From Glebionis coronaria (taxonomy: Eukaryota > Streptophyta > Magnoliopsida > Asterales > Asteraceae), in the NCBI GenBank assembly GCA_025667525.1, contig CM046876.1:567793469-567857468 (forward strand): a stretch of DNA of 64,000 nucleotides, given 5' to 3'. Made by a program: the position numbers and the translations under genes. Under the pieces are notes generated by a model. The model ran no database searches. It had not been told where the DNA came from and saw nothing but the letters and a program-made list of their open reading frames with translations. The first letter of the stretch is position 1, and every line of letters starts with the position of its first letter. Shown here piece after piece: positions 31,849-42,236 of this stretch.

Positions 31849-32559
31849 ATGCTCTTTTGGTTTTAATTTCAGTCGCATTAACTAATATAGACAGTAAAAT
31901 TTGAGCTGTGTGATTTTAGCTATTACTTAATCTTAATTTTTATTTCATTTAAATTTAAATAGTTTTATTACTTTCATATAAATTTCAGTTTTAATAATAA
32001 TTAAAATAAAAAAAAATAAAAAAATAATGTTTTTATTAATTTTAAAAGTTTAATTAGTTTTCAATTAATTAGATTTTTATTATTTTAGATTTAAATAAAA
32101 ATAGTTTTTGAAATAGATTTGGTTTAAAAGTAATTTTTAATAGATTTAATTAGTTTAAAAGGTTTAAATAGATTTTTTTAAATAGTGTAAAAGTAAATTT
32201 ACCTTAATAATTAAGTTTTAATTTGATAGATTTAATTTTAAGTAATTTTTTCTAGATTAAATAATTTGGGGTTTACGATTCATGCACTTTAGAATAAAAA
32301 TTAGGATTTAAAGTTTGTAGAATTTAATTTTTAGCTTAAAAACCGAAAACCAATTCGAATCAATTGTCCAAATCGATACAAAACATCTCAAATTCATAAG
32401 ATCTTCGTGTATAACGAACTTGGTTCATCCACGTGTTTTAATTGAATTCGTCTTTGGTAATTTTAGACTATTACTTTTTCCTAAAGGTAATTTTCTAATT
32501 TACCCTATAGCGTATCTAATTATCACTATACTATCACGATCACATCAAAGCGATATCCA

Positions 32560-32910
32560 CTCAGAGAGCCTACGAGACTCAGGAAGCGCTACCACTCAGA
32601 AGACTCAAGAGCCTCAGGGAGCTCTACACACTCAAAAGACTCAAGAGCCTCAGGGAGCTATACCCACTCAAAAGACCTAGGAGCCTTAGGGAACGCTACT
32701 CACTCAGAAGAGTCAAGAGCTTCAGGGAGCGCTACTCAGAAGACTCAAGAGCCTTTGCGAGCGCTACTCACTCAAAAGATTCAAGAGCCTCAAGGGGAGC
32801 GTTACCCACTCAGAAGTCTCAAGAGCCTCGAGAGCCTCAGGGAGCCTCGAGAGCCTCAAGGAGCCTCGGAGCCTCAGGGAGACTCGAGAGCCTCAAGAAG
32901 CTCCACTCAC
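32560..32910 (+). repeat. Degenerate minisatellite, unit about 39 bp
   Basis: Repeated units of the form CACTCAGAAGACTCAAGAGCCTCAGGGAGC with variable joins recur about eight times, becoming shorter (GAGCCTCAGGGAGCCTCGA) after about 32825. The 39-bp period equals 13 codons, and the first copies read as TQKTQEPQGA in one + frame (32580-32680). Stops follow soon, so coding is doubtful. Confidence 0.8.
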
Positions 32911-32925
32911 CCAGTGAGAGAAAAT

Positions 32926-34015
32926 GTTGTAAAAATCTCACTCAACATCAAAGCTTCAGTGAAGTCGAAGACCAAGTGAAGAAATAGTTTATTAACTAAT
33001 GCCTTGTTAGTGAGTAAAGTACATGAGCTATAAACAACACGAGAGTTACTGAGATTTGACAAATGTCTCATGGACTCTCAATGTCTATCTACTAAAGAAA
33101 CAAACAAATATAAGTGGGGACCAAGCAAGGACAAAGAGTTTCCATAAAGGTTGAAACAAGCTCTAGTATTCTAAAAGCGTGGTTGTTGCATTTCCAAAAA
33201 GGGAACTCCATTGGAGGCATGACACATCTCAACAACCATCACCAAATGTTATCTTTGTACTCACCACTATATAAAGAATGTTTGTAATAGAGATAGGCTA
33301 TGATTCTAAACAAACAAAATACAAATGTATAGTTGATAGGATCATCCTCTCATGAAGAGACAAGCTTTGCTTTGATTCATGAGAGTTATTTGTCATTCAA
33401 TCCCAGTTGTTATTCTGAAAACAACCGGGTATAATTCTTTGGTATAGATATACTAATAGAGTATTAAACGTTGAAGAAGTACAAATGTTGTTATTAGTAG
33501 TCAAGTGGGTTTTGAGTAAAACATGTTATTAATTCTTTATGATATTCATGTTTTGCTTAATCTTTTGGACCCAAAACCTATATATTTGAATAACTAGTAG
33601 AATTTCAACCATATAGATTCATAAGGAATCGATCATAATTATTATATGGAAATTACTTCAAAAGTAATTATCATATAAAATAGGATGCATTTATCCTTAA
33701 AACTGTGGTTCTTCATATTCTGAAAGTAAGTTATTATTTAAAGTCAAAGTAGAAATAATATTGATTACTAACAAGGTAAACAAGCTTGTAGCTCCCACTT
33801 AATTCGACAACATTACAATAATGTATGTTCAGTAGTAAAATGCAATGCTCCGACTAGTTTTGACAACATTACAAATGTTACTTCACCAACGAAAAGCATA
33901 ATAGCGATTTATGTACTTTCTTACTCACTTTAAATGCCCATAAGTAATAATTACTTATGTATTCTAGAGAGTGTATGAATTTCTACCATGTAGATAAAAG
34001 ACTATCTATCATGCT
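32926..34015. other. Unassigned DNA, perhaps an old LTR remnant
   Basis: There is no open frame. TGTTGTAAAAATCTC at 32926 and a TATA-like CTATATAAAG at 33267-33276 resemble a copia LTR. I find no partner, primer site or target duplication, so this stays a guess. The rest is AT-rich and without recognisable features. Confidence 0.3.
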
Positions 34016-34492
34016 TGTTAGGACCTATGTAATAGGTAATTTGTAATAGGTGCACTAGGAGGTATGTAGTTCCTCCTGGTCTTAGTAGTAGTAGGAGCAA
34101 CACGTGCTCCTAGTCTAGTAGTAAAGTCAAACAGTATTATTGTTAGTAGTTTGTTAGGATATGCATGAAATATCTTAGGAAAGGATTTGCATATCAGTAG
34201 TTACATGTTTTGTGTTTAATGTACTTTAGGGTTTCCTTGTAGTATAAAAGGAACCCACTGGTAGAAGGGTTTGACAGGCCTTCACCAGTTTTCATTTCAT
34301 ATCAATATAGTATAAATCCTTAGAAAGGATCAAGTAATTTATCTAGTTATTATGTTTCTTCTTGTTCTTAGTATTTGTATTCCACACTAATACTTTGTGT
34401 TTCATTAGAGTCCTCTGTGAATAGACTTATGATTACAAAAGTCGTTCACCATCCTGAATAGGCTGCAAGATCTACAACTAGTGGACCCAACA
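34016..34492 (+). repeat. 5' LTR of element D
   Basis: It starts TGTTAGGACCTATG and ends GGACCCAACA, two bases before the primer site. The left end is inferred from the TG and a sensible 477-bp length; there is no second copy to compare. A TATA box (TATAAAA) lies at 34243-34249. Confidence 0.6.
34243..34249 (+). promoter_or_regulatory. TATA box of element D LTR
   Basis: TATAAAA within AGTATAAAAGGAACC, about 250 bases before the primer binding site. Confidence 0.6.
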
Positions 34493-34494
34493 AG

Positions 34495-34506
34495 TGGTAT
34501 CAAAGC
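34495..34506 (+). other. Primer binding site of element D
   Basis: TGGTATCAAAGC is one base from the initiator Met tRNA site TGGTATCAGAGC and is placed two bases after the LTR. Confidence 0.8.
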
Positions 34507-34565
34507 ATGAGAGATTCTCTATACAAGAAGAACCATTTTTCTTTCTTTTTTTTACTTACTAAAAC

Positions 34566-37251
34566 ATGTCTGCTTCTAGTTCCAATGAAACAGGACAACC
34601 AAGCACCACCACCACAACACAGCAAACACAACAAATCGTTGCTACTGTCTCCAATACAAATGGGAAATTTCCACTCCTAAAGAAGGAAGAATATGACAGC
34701 TGGGCCATGAAGATGGAGTGCTGGATCACTAACACTGATCTAGACTTGTGGAAGATTGTCCAGAATGGCAACAGCAAGAAGACTACTGGTAGAGACAAAG
34801 AATGGTAATATCACCATTCTAGATCCTAAAACTCATGAAGAAATCATAGTTGTTCAGAAGAAAATCAAAGCAAAAACTATTTTGCTTCAGTCTCTTCCTG
34901 ATGATCATATGGGTGATTTCTATCACTTGGATGATGTTAGGGAAATTTGGAATGGCATCAAGGCAAGATTTAGAGGAAATGAGGAATCCAAGAAGATGCA
35001 CAGATCAATGCTGAGAGATGAATTTACAAAATTCAAGATTTCTAAGACAGAAGGTCTTCATCAAGGATATGACAGGTTTCAAAAGATTCTCAATCAATTG
35101 AATCAACTCAGGTCCAAACCAGAAAATGAAGACATCAATGCCAGGTTTCTTAGAGCTTTGCCTCATTCATGGAACCAGGTAGTTATCTCTCTAAAAGCAA
35201 AAGGAGGACTTTAGTATCTCTCTTTTGATGACTTATTTTACAAACTTAAAACCTTTGAGTCTCATGTGAGAGGATACCCAAGTGACTCCTACTCTACTCC
35301 TGCTAATTCTGCTTTTGTGAGTTCCATGGTCTCCAGTCTAATTCCCTATACCAGTAGCCCAAGCTATACTTTGTCCTCACAACATACTCCTACTCCTGAA
35401 TCTAAAGTCAAGATCAGTAGCATTGTTGAAACTGTTCTTCACTCCTTTGTTGCTGATGTTGACCCACAACAACAGCTAGCTTTTGATGATTTCAAACAGG
35501 TTGATAAGCTTGAATTGGATGAAATGGACCTCAAGTGGCAGATGGCTATGCTTACTCTCCGGGTACATAAGGTTGAGAAGAAAGCTGGTAGAAAATTCAG
35601 CTACAACCCAAGAGAGCCAGCCAGGTTTGATAGGAGCAAAGTAAAATGCTACAACTGTCATCAACAAGGACATTTTACTAGGGAATGCCCTAATAAAAAT
35701 GACTAGGAGAATAACAGGTATTCAACTTTCAAGGTTCAAGAGCTTCAAGAGGAAAAGAAAGCTTTGGTATCTATTGATACCATGTTAAATTGGAATGATC
35801 ATACGACTCTAACCTTGGAAACAATTGAGTCTACTACTGATGCGTTTGCTATGATTGCTAGTCACATATCTGAGGCAGAGGAAGCGGAGGAATTGATGGG
35901 AATCTCTACTCAGGTACAAAATTGCCCTCTTGGTTGTGATGATAAATATTCTGACCTCTTAACACAATGCAATGAACTAAATGCTCAAAATGACAAGTAT
36001 TTTTTAGAAGTTCAAGCTTATAAGAGTTCTCTCAAAACTTTAGAACAACAAAAGAAGTGGTTACAAAATACTCAACTTGAGTATGAAGATAAGATTAGGT
36101 ATTAAGTATTGATTTAGAGAATACCAATAACTTGCTTAAGTATACTGAAAAACTTAATACTAAGAATATTCAGGCAAAACAAGATATGCAAGAGAAATTG
36201 GATGCTTCTCTATTAAAATTTGATAAATGGAAAAAATCACCCAAGAATCTTTCCAAGTTAATAGATAGCAGTATGTCTGGTAGAACTAAGAGGGGGTTAG
36301 GATTCGACAACTATATAGGCCCAGATGATGTTTTTGATTTATCCGTTTCGAGTGTCTTTGATACTGACAAAGAGGATGAGGGAAAACCTAGTTATAATAG
36401 GTTTATACCAGCTGTAGCAATGCATGTTGTTCCTCCACCTCTTATAGGAACATTTATGCCTGGATGAATCACAGATGCATGAGTCTCCAAAAAGTTCTAC
36501 TAATACTAATGACTTTGTCTCTTGTACTTTTAGTGACAAGGCAAGTGAATATGCATCGTGTGGTTCAAGTGAAGAGTCAAGTCCTTCGAGTCCCAAGCCA
36601 AATGACATTGCTGCTTCTAGTGCTAGGATGAGTGATGAGAGAGTTGCTACTGCTTCTACTTCCATTGTTTTTTATTCTAGTTTTATGAATTCTAGGAATG
36701 TTGATTCTCCTAGAGTTGTTTGTAATAAGAATAGCAGTTCAAAACAATGTCATTTAAATAAAAGGTCTTTTAAAACATGCTTTGTTTGTGGTAGTAAATT
36801 TCATTTGATTAAAGATTGTGATTTTTATGATCAAAAGCCTACTGGATATCTAGGTAATGGTACTCCTGGTCCACCAAGAGCTGCTCCTATTGGTATGGGT
36901 TTTGCTTCTAGAAGCTTAAACCCAAGTGCTCAATCTTTTCCCTCTTCTAGGAGGACTTATCCTTCAGCTTCTACTAGTTGGAGAAGCAATCCTAGTACCT
37001 CTAACAGACCAACAAGCAATTATTTTCAAAACTTTGATAATTCTGTTAACCCTTATTTTTCTTCTATAGACCAAATGTGTTTTGGGTTGGGAAATTTGGG
37101 TTCTGCTGTTAAGCCCTCAGCAGGTTGTTCTTGGACACAAAATAGATCCCATATGATGCCACAGAAACACAAGAACAACAGTGGATCTCATCAATCTCCA
37201 TGGCTATATTACAATGATCCACAAGGTAGACTCAAGCCAGAAATCGTTTAG
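34566..37251 (+). pseudogene. gag of element D (broken into several frames)
   Basis: The start at 34566 (MSASSSNETGQPST) is followed by the copia gag core (NGKFPLLKKEEYDSWAMKME), a frame change near 34790, and the block LQSLPDDHMGDFYHLDD in 34756-35214, which ends in a TAG. Conserved sequence then continues to a zinc knuckle CYNCHQQGHFTRECP at 35647-35691. A coiled-coil-like stretch (about 35930-36240) and a second CCHC, CFVCGSKFHLIKDC (about 36779-36820), follow. The region 36840-37250 is Ser/Asn/Pro-rich and low in complexity. Stops or shifts occur near 34790, 35214, 35704, 36103 and 36465. It encoded the nucleocapsid polyprotein. Confidence 0.85.
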
Positions 37252-37261
37252 GTCCCCTTAA

Positions 37262-40226
37262 GACACTAATTGTTACATACTTTTCTGTTGTTGTAGATTA
37301 CTCCATACCAAGATCCATCTCTTGGAATTGTATATAGTGGTTGCTCTAGGAGCATGACAAGGAACAAAGGACTTTTGACTAACTTTGTACCATTTCAAGG
37401 CGGGAAAGTATACTTTGGTGGTGGTGAAGGAAGGATCTTTGGCAAAGGAACTATTCAGACCCCTAACTTTAATTTTGAGCAGGTTTACTATGTGGAAGCA
37501 CTTCAACACTTCAACTTGATCTCTGTCTCTCAGATTTTTTACAAGAAGCAGTTTGTCCTCTTTACGGATACTGATTGCTTGGTGTTATCCAAAGACTTTA
37601 AGCTAGCAGATAACTCCCAAGTTCTACTCAAAAACCCAAGAAGACATAACCTATACAGTATCAAGTTGAATGAAGTTAACCCTACTGGTCAACTAGCTTG
37701 CTTGGTTGCCAAAGCATCAGAAGATGAAGTCACTAAATGGCATAGAAGGATGGACATGTAAAATTCAAGACCATTCACAGGCTGGCAAATATGAACCTGG
37801 TCTCTGGTTTACCTCCCAAAACTTTCAAGAATGACATCAATTGCCTTGCTTGCAGTAAGGGCAAACAACACAAAGCATCCTTCAAAGCCATCACTGCTCT
37901 TAGCTTAATAACTGAACCTTTGCAGTTACTTCATATGGATATGTTTGGTCCTACCTCCATTAGGAGCATTGACCATAAACACTACTGCCTTGTGGTAACT
38001 GATGGTTATAGCAGGTTTTCATGGGTTTTCTTTTTGGCTGCTAAAAGTAAGACCTACCCTATTCTCAAAGACTTTATTGCCTTAATTGAAAATCAGTTGT
38101 CCAAGAAGGTAAAAGATATTCGTTGTAACAATGGAACTGAGTTCAAGAATGCAGACCTTATAACACTTTGCAATTCAAAAGGTATCAAAAGAGACTATAG
38201 TGTTGCCAGGACTCCTCAACAGAATGGTGTTGCAGAATGGAGAAACAAGACTCTTATAGAAGCAACAAGAACCATGCTTGCCGATTCCAAGCTCCCGACT
38301 ATGTTTTGGACATAAGCGGTCAACATTGCGTGTTATGTGTTGAATAGGGTCTCTATAACGAATCCTCATAAGAAGACTCCCTATGAGCTACTCACAACCA
38401 AAGTTCCAAGCATTAATAATTTGAAACCTTTTGGCTGTCCTGTCACCATTCTCAACACTAGTGACTATTTGGGGAAATTTTATGGCAAGGATGATGAAGG
38501 CTTCATTATAGGTTATTCAACTCACTCAAGAGCCTATAGAGTCTACAATCTCACTGCCAATCGTGTCATTGAAACTATCAATCTAAGGTACTTTGAGGAG
38601 AAGACAAACATTCAAGGCAAAGGTCCTGAATGGTATTTTGATTTTGACTATCTCAGCGACTCATTGGGATATTTTCGTTTCAAAACTAACCAACATGCAG
38701 GTCCACAAGTATTTGTGTCTTCTAGTGCATGTGCTACTACTAGCTTTTTGGACTTAGATGAGGATGACGACATTTTTGTCATACCATCCTATTCCACAAC
38801 AGTCGCTCCCGACACCTCTGCTACTCCTGATGGTGCTACTTCACCAGACATTCTTGACTCATAAGGAGCTCTTGATACACTGCTTAAGCAACAACAAGAT
38901 GCTACTACTACATCTACCCAAGGAGGCTTTGAGTTTCCCATGGATACTCCTGATGTACCATCTACTCCTAGTGAGCCTATGTTTACTCCTAGTGCAAGTT
39001 CAAATCTTACTGGAAGTCCTATTAGTGATCCAACTTCCACAACTAGATTCTCTGGTCCTTCTGACGTAGGAAACTATCATAAGAAGTCTTCCAACTAAGC
39101 TGGATGATATTTATAAGCATCCAATAGAAGGCATTTTCAACTCTGCTTCATATGATGATGGCATAGTTGGGGATCTTAATAACTTAGCAACAGAAGTAGA
39201 AGTAGCTCCTACTACTATTCAGAAGATCCATAAAGTGCATCCTACAACTCAAATCATAGGAGATCCTGGTTCTACTGTCACGACTCGCGGCATGCATAAG
39301 AAAGCAAATTCTGGTCATCATGCTCTTGTGAGCTACATTGAAGACTAAAAGCGGAATAATCACACATATTTTCTTCACTGTTTGTTTGCTTGTTTTTTGT
39401 CACAGGTGGAACCTAGGTCTGTCTCACATGCTCTTGAGGATCAAAGTTGGGTAGAAGCCATGCATGAGGAGATGCAATAATTCTTGTTTCAGAATGTTTG
39501 GATCCTAGTTGACTTGTCGGAAGGAAAGACAGTAATTGGTACCAAATGGATTCTCAAATACAAAGAAAGATGTAAGGGGTATTGTGGTGAGGAATAAGGC
39601 AAGACTAGTAGCCCAGGGCCACACTCAGCTTGAAGGAATTGACTATAATGAAGTTTTTTCTCTTGTTGCACGAATTAAGGCCATATGTCTATTTTTGGAT
39701 TTTGCTTCTTATATTGGCTTTACAGTATTTCAAATGGATGTCAAGAGTGCATTTCTGTATGGAAAGATTGACGAAGAAGTATACGTCACTCAACCTAAGG
39801 GCTTTGTGGATCCATATCATCCTAAGAAGGTCTACAAGGTTGTCAAAGCTCTTTATGGTCTTCATCAAGCTCCTAGAGCCTGGTATGAGCGTCTATCTAC
39901 TTTCTTGTTGAAGCATGGCTAAAAAAGAGGCACTATTGACAAAACATTGTTCCTTAAGAGGAATGCCAAAGACATCATCCTGGTTCAGGTTTATGTGGAT
40001 GATATTATCTTTGGTTCTACTAAGAAGTAATGGTGTGATGAGTTTAAACAGCTGATGAAAGGAGAATTTCAGATGAGTTCCATGGGTGAACTAACATTTT
40101 TCCTTGGTCTCCAAGTCAAGCGGCAGCCGGATGGTATCTTCATTAGTCAAGATAATTATGTTCATGACATTATTCAGAAATTTGATGTGAAACCTCTTAG
40201 ACCAGCAGCAACACCTTATGAGGTAA
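37262..40226 (+). pseudogene. pol of element D, first part: protease, integrase, RT (broken)
   Basis: The protease active-site region is at about 37329-37365 (SGCSRSMT, with the residue before SGC changed from the usual Asp). The pre-integrase zinc region crosses a frame change near 37760. The integrase core lies at 37791-38315; its first catalytic Asp (HMDMFGP) and Glu (GVAEWRNKTL) are present, but the second motif reads RCNNGTEF, with Asn where the catalytic Asp should be. A linker with several stops (38865-39400) precedes RT, of which 39536-39922 keeps LVAQGHTQ, FQMDVKSAFLYG and LYGLHQAPRAWYERL. The catalytic VYVDDI follows at about 39991-40008, then 40055-40226 (LGLQVKR). E was inserted at 40227. 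Confidence 0.88.
40222..40226. repeat. Target site duplication of element E, left copy (GGTAA)
   Basis: GGTAA precedes the TGATATGTG start of E and recurs at 49195-49199 after its end. Confidence 0.93.
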
Positions 40227-40701
40227 TGATATGTGTGAAAACACACATCTTTTCTACCACTTAATTACAATAATAACCGGACCAAAACGTGTATTTTATG
40301 TCTTTTATGTCGGAATTATGCGTGGTTTGTGTTTTTGGTGTGATTTAGGACGAAAAGGTGAAAAGTGGAGAAAACACGGGAATTCACGGGCATTTACGGA
40401 CTTTTATTGAAGAAAAGGATGAAAGACGAAGTCAAGAAGTCAAGAATGCAAAAAGAACGGAAGTCCAAGACCAATTCTGAAGATTTATCGAAGAAAAAGT
40501 CAAAAGACGGAAGTTTACTTTAAGCCGAGGAACTCAAGTCTTATTCATCGTAGAATTTAAAGACGAGTCCAAAGAAATCCCGAGCCAAAAGTCATCACAT
40601 TCCAAGATTAACAAAAAGATTAAGAAGGAAGGACTTAAGGGCGCAATTAAGAAGAAAGGAAGGAGAGGAGGAAGCTTCCTCTAACCTTCCTCCTAATCAC
40701 C

Positions 40702-40708
40702 TATAAAT
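40702..40708 (+). promoter_or_regulatory. TATA box of element E 5' LTR
   Basis: TATAAAT in CACCTATAAATACTTCC, about 475 bases into the LTR; the 3' LTR has the same at about 47911. Confidence 0.65.
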
Positions 40709-41241
40709 ACTTCCCTTTTAATTTCATTTGCTCTTGTTGACTAATAGTGACAATTAGTTCTTCCATGGTTGGATAGCTTGACAAACTATCTCTTCCACTT
40801 TTATTTACTTGCACCTTTAATTACTTGCACATTTAAATACATGTTTTGCACCTTAATTACCTTTTAATTTCAAGTAAGTGTTTCTTTTAATTACTTGCAC
40901 CTTTACTTATTCTTGTTAATCTTCTTCTACCTTTCTTTAATCTTTGATTTACACGTTTTTATCTTGTTACGTTGTTTAAAGTTTTCATTTTTATGCTTTT
41001 GATTGTTTTAAATCACTTATTTTCATAGCTTATTGGATTTATTTTCAAGTTTATATAGTTTTTACAAAATTTATTTTATATAAAAAGTTATTTTTCTTAA
41101 AGTTTATCTTTTTCGTGTCTTAAAAGTTGTTAACTTTCAGTTTCGTAGCTTATTTTTACACGGTTTCACCTTAGGATTTAGTCTTGTGCTTATTAGAATC
41201 ATAGCTTATTAGATTAGCTTTATTTGTGCTTTTTCCACCTT

Positions 41242-41645
41242 ATTCCGATCAAACCAATCGGAAAAGGGTTTTACATTCCGACCATAGCTTCTTGGCTTGG
41301 TCGGAAAAGGGTTTCATTATTCCGATTGGGGGAGGTTCTTGGTATTCCGATTGGTGTAAGTTTTGAGTATTCCGATCGGGAAAAGTGACAGCATTCCGAT
41401 TAGTGCTCATCCCTCATTCCGATTGAGGTGTTGAGTTGGTATTCCGATCGTGGGTAAGGTGACAGCTATTCCGATCGTAGGTTCCAATTAACATTCCGAC
41501 CAGGTCCATCCATATTCCGATCAAGGTAAGGAAAACATTCCGATCTGAATGTGTTGGTTATTCCGATTGGGTGAGTGACAGCATTCCGATTTGGGGCCGG
41601 CCATCATTCCGATCTGAGGTGAGCCTGATCGGAATATATTCCGAT
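41242..41645 (+). repeat. ATTCCGAY motif array bracketed by hairpins (5' LTR of E)
   Basis: Sixteen forward copies of ATTCCGAT or ATTCCGAC lie in 404 bases at irregular spacing, mostly 15-45 bases. Three inverted copies form hairpins: 41243-41263 (TTCCGAT/ATCGGAA), 41276-41306 (TTCCGACCA/TGGTCGGAA) and the perfect palindrome ATCGGAATATATTCCGAT at 41628-41645. The sequence between motifs is not repeated, so this is not a simple tandem repeat. Confidence 0.9.
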
Positions 41646-41987
41646 TGGGGTATTTTTCTTATTTTGTCTTGTTTAATTTTTAGTTTATGTTTTACACTTT
41701 GTCTAATTTTAATTTCCGTCACGCTTTTATTAAATTACTTTTTGTCACGTTTTTAAATATTGCACCTTTCTTTTAAATTAGACTTAGATTTAATTTCACG
41801 TTCTTTTAATACTTGCCCTTTACTTTAACGACATTTACTTTTAAGTCTTTGCACATTTAAATTTAAAAACAACCAAAAATATTTGTTCCACCAAAATAAA
41901 ACTGAGTCACATAGAGAACCTAGATCAATTCGATTAGACCAACACATCAACGAATCTTTTAATTAGGCTAAAACCTAGTTATTAAAA

Positions 41988-42000
41988 TGGTGCCGCTGCC
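41988..42000 (+). other. Primer binding site of element E
   Basis: TGGTGCCGCTGCC, three bases after the LTR, resembles the Athila primer site TGGCGCCGTTGCC. It differs from the Met-type sites of B, C and D. Confidence 0.75.
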
Positions 42001-42236
42001 GGCTCTTTTCGTAAAGATTAACGGTTTTCTGTGAGAGACGCGTTGCTTTTTGGGATCCGTTCACTTGTGAGCGTTACTTTTCTTGCATAAAAAATTCATA
42101 AAAATCATAAAAATTAAAAATTGATAAAAATCCATAAAAATTAAAAAAAATTCAAAAATCCAAAAAGATTTTATCTTTATTGTGTATCTATATTGTCTTT
42201 GTGTTTGGTTTCTTTTTCTTTTGTCTTTGTAGGTGC
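42001..42236 (+). other. 5' leader of element E
   Basis: The leader has a run of short A-rich repeats (CATAAAAAT-like units, 42085-42170). A long pyrimidine tract then ends TTTTGTCTTTGTAG directly before the gag start region and would fit a splice acceptor (AG at 42231-42232). Confidence 0.6.

Larger units (their letters stand above)
1..32544 (+). mobile_element. Element A: Athila-like Ty3/gypsy retrotransposon, 5' end outside the window, split by element B
   Basis: This is the outermost retrotransposon on the left. Its gag-pro coding enters at base 1 and stops at 860, where element B begins. It resumes at 24466 with the protease-RT linker, RT, RNase H and integrase, then a 2-kb noncoding tract, a purine tract and a 3' LTR from 29547. 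Without B and one copy of its target duplication the reading frame across 860/24466 is continuous, which shows that A is the host of B. Placement in the Athila group rests on the protease motif DLGASINLMP, the RT motif VFMDDF and the integrase sequence. The right LTR end (about 32544) is a guess from a terminal CA after an Athila-like U5, because the 5' LTR is not in view. Pol carries three nonsense codons and a frameshift, so A is dead. Confidence 0.85.
29547..32544 (+). repeat. 3' LTR of element A (right end estimated)
   Basis: It starts with TGATATGAGT, the first arm of a perfect 10-bp hairpin (29547-29572). A TATA box (CCTATAAAAA) lies at 30521-30530, and a long AT-rich R/U5 follows. The end is placed at the CA after TATCACGATCACA (about 32544), because Athila U5 regions tend to end in such sequence. 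No partner LTR is in view to prove it. A nested hairpin is at 30371-30414 and a tRNA-derived stretch at 31793-31848. Confidence 0.6.
40227..41984 (+). repeat. 5' LTR of element E
   Basis: 1,758 bp, from TGATATGTGTG to GTTATTA. It starts with a hairpin (ATGTGTG-AAAA-CACACAT, 40231-40248), has a TATA box at 40702-40708 and an array of ATTCCGAY motifs at 41242-41645 in the part expected to be transcribed. It matches 47436-49194. Confidence 0.94.

Noticed and set aside
32926..33500. Solo LTR of a copia element
   Set aside because: It has a TG start and TATA-like box, but there is no clear CA end, no target duplication and no partner copy; left unassigned.
41242..41645. CRISPR-like array
   Set aside because: The repeats are 8-9 bases with irregular spacing, inside an LTR of a plant retrotransposon.
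41571..41756. Plus-strand 61-codon frame repeated at 48781-48966
   Set aside because: It is formed by the ATTCCGAY array within the LTRs of E; the frame is a by-product.
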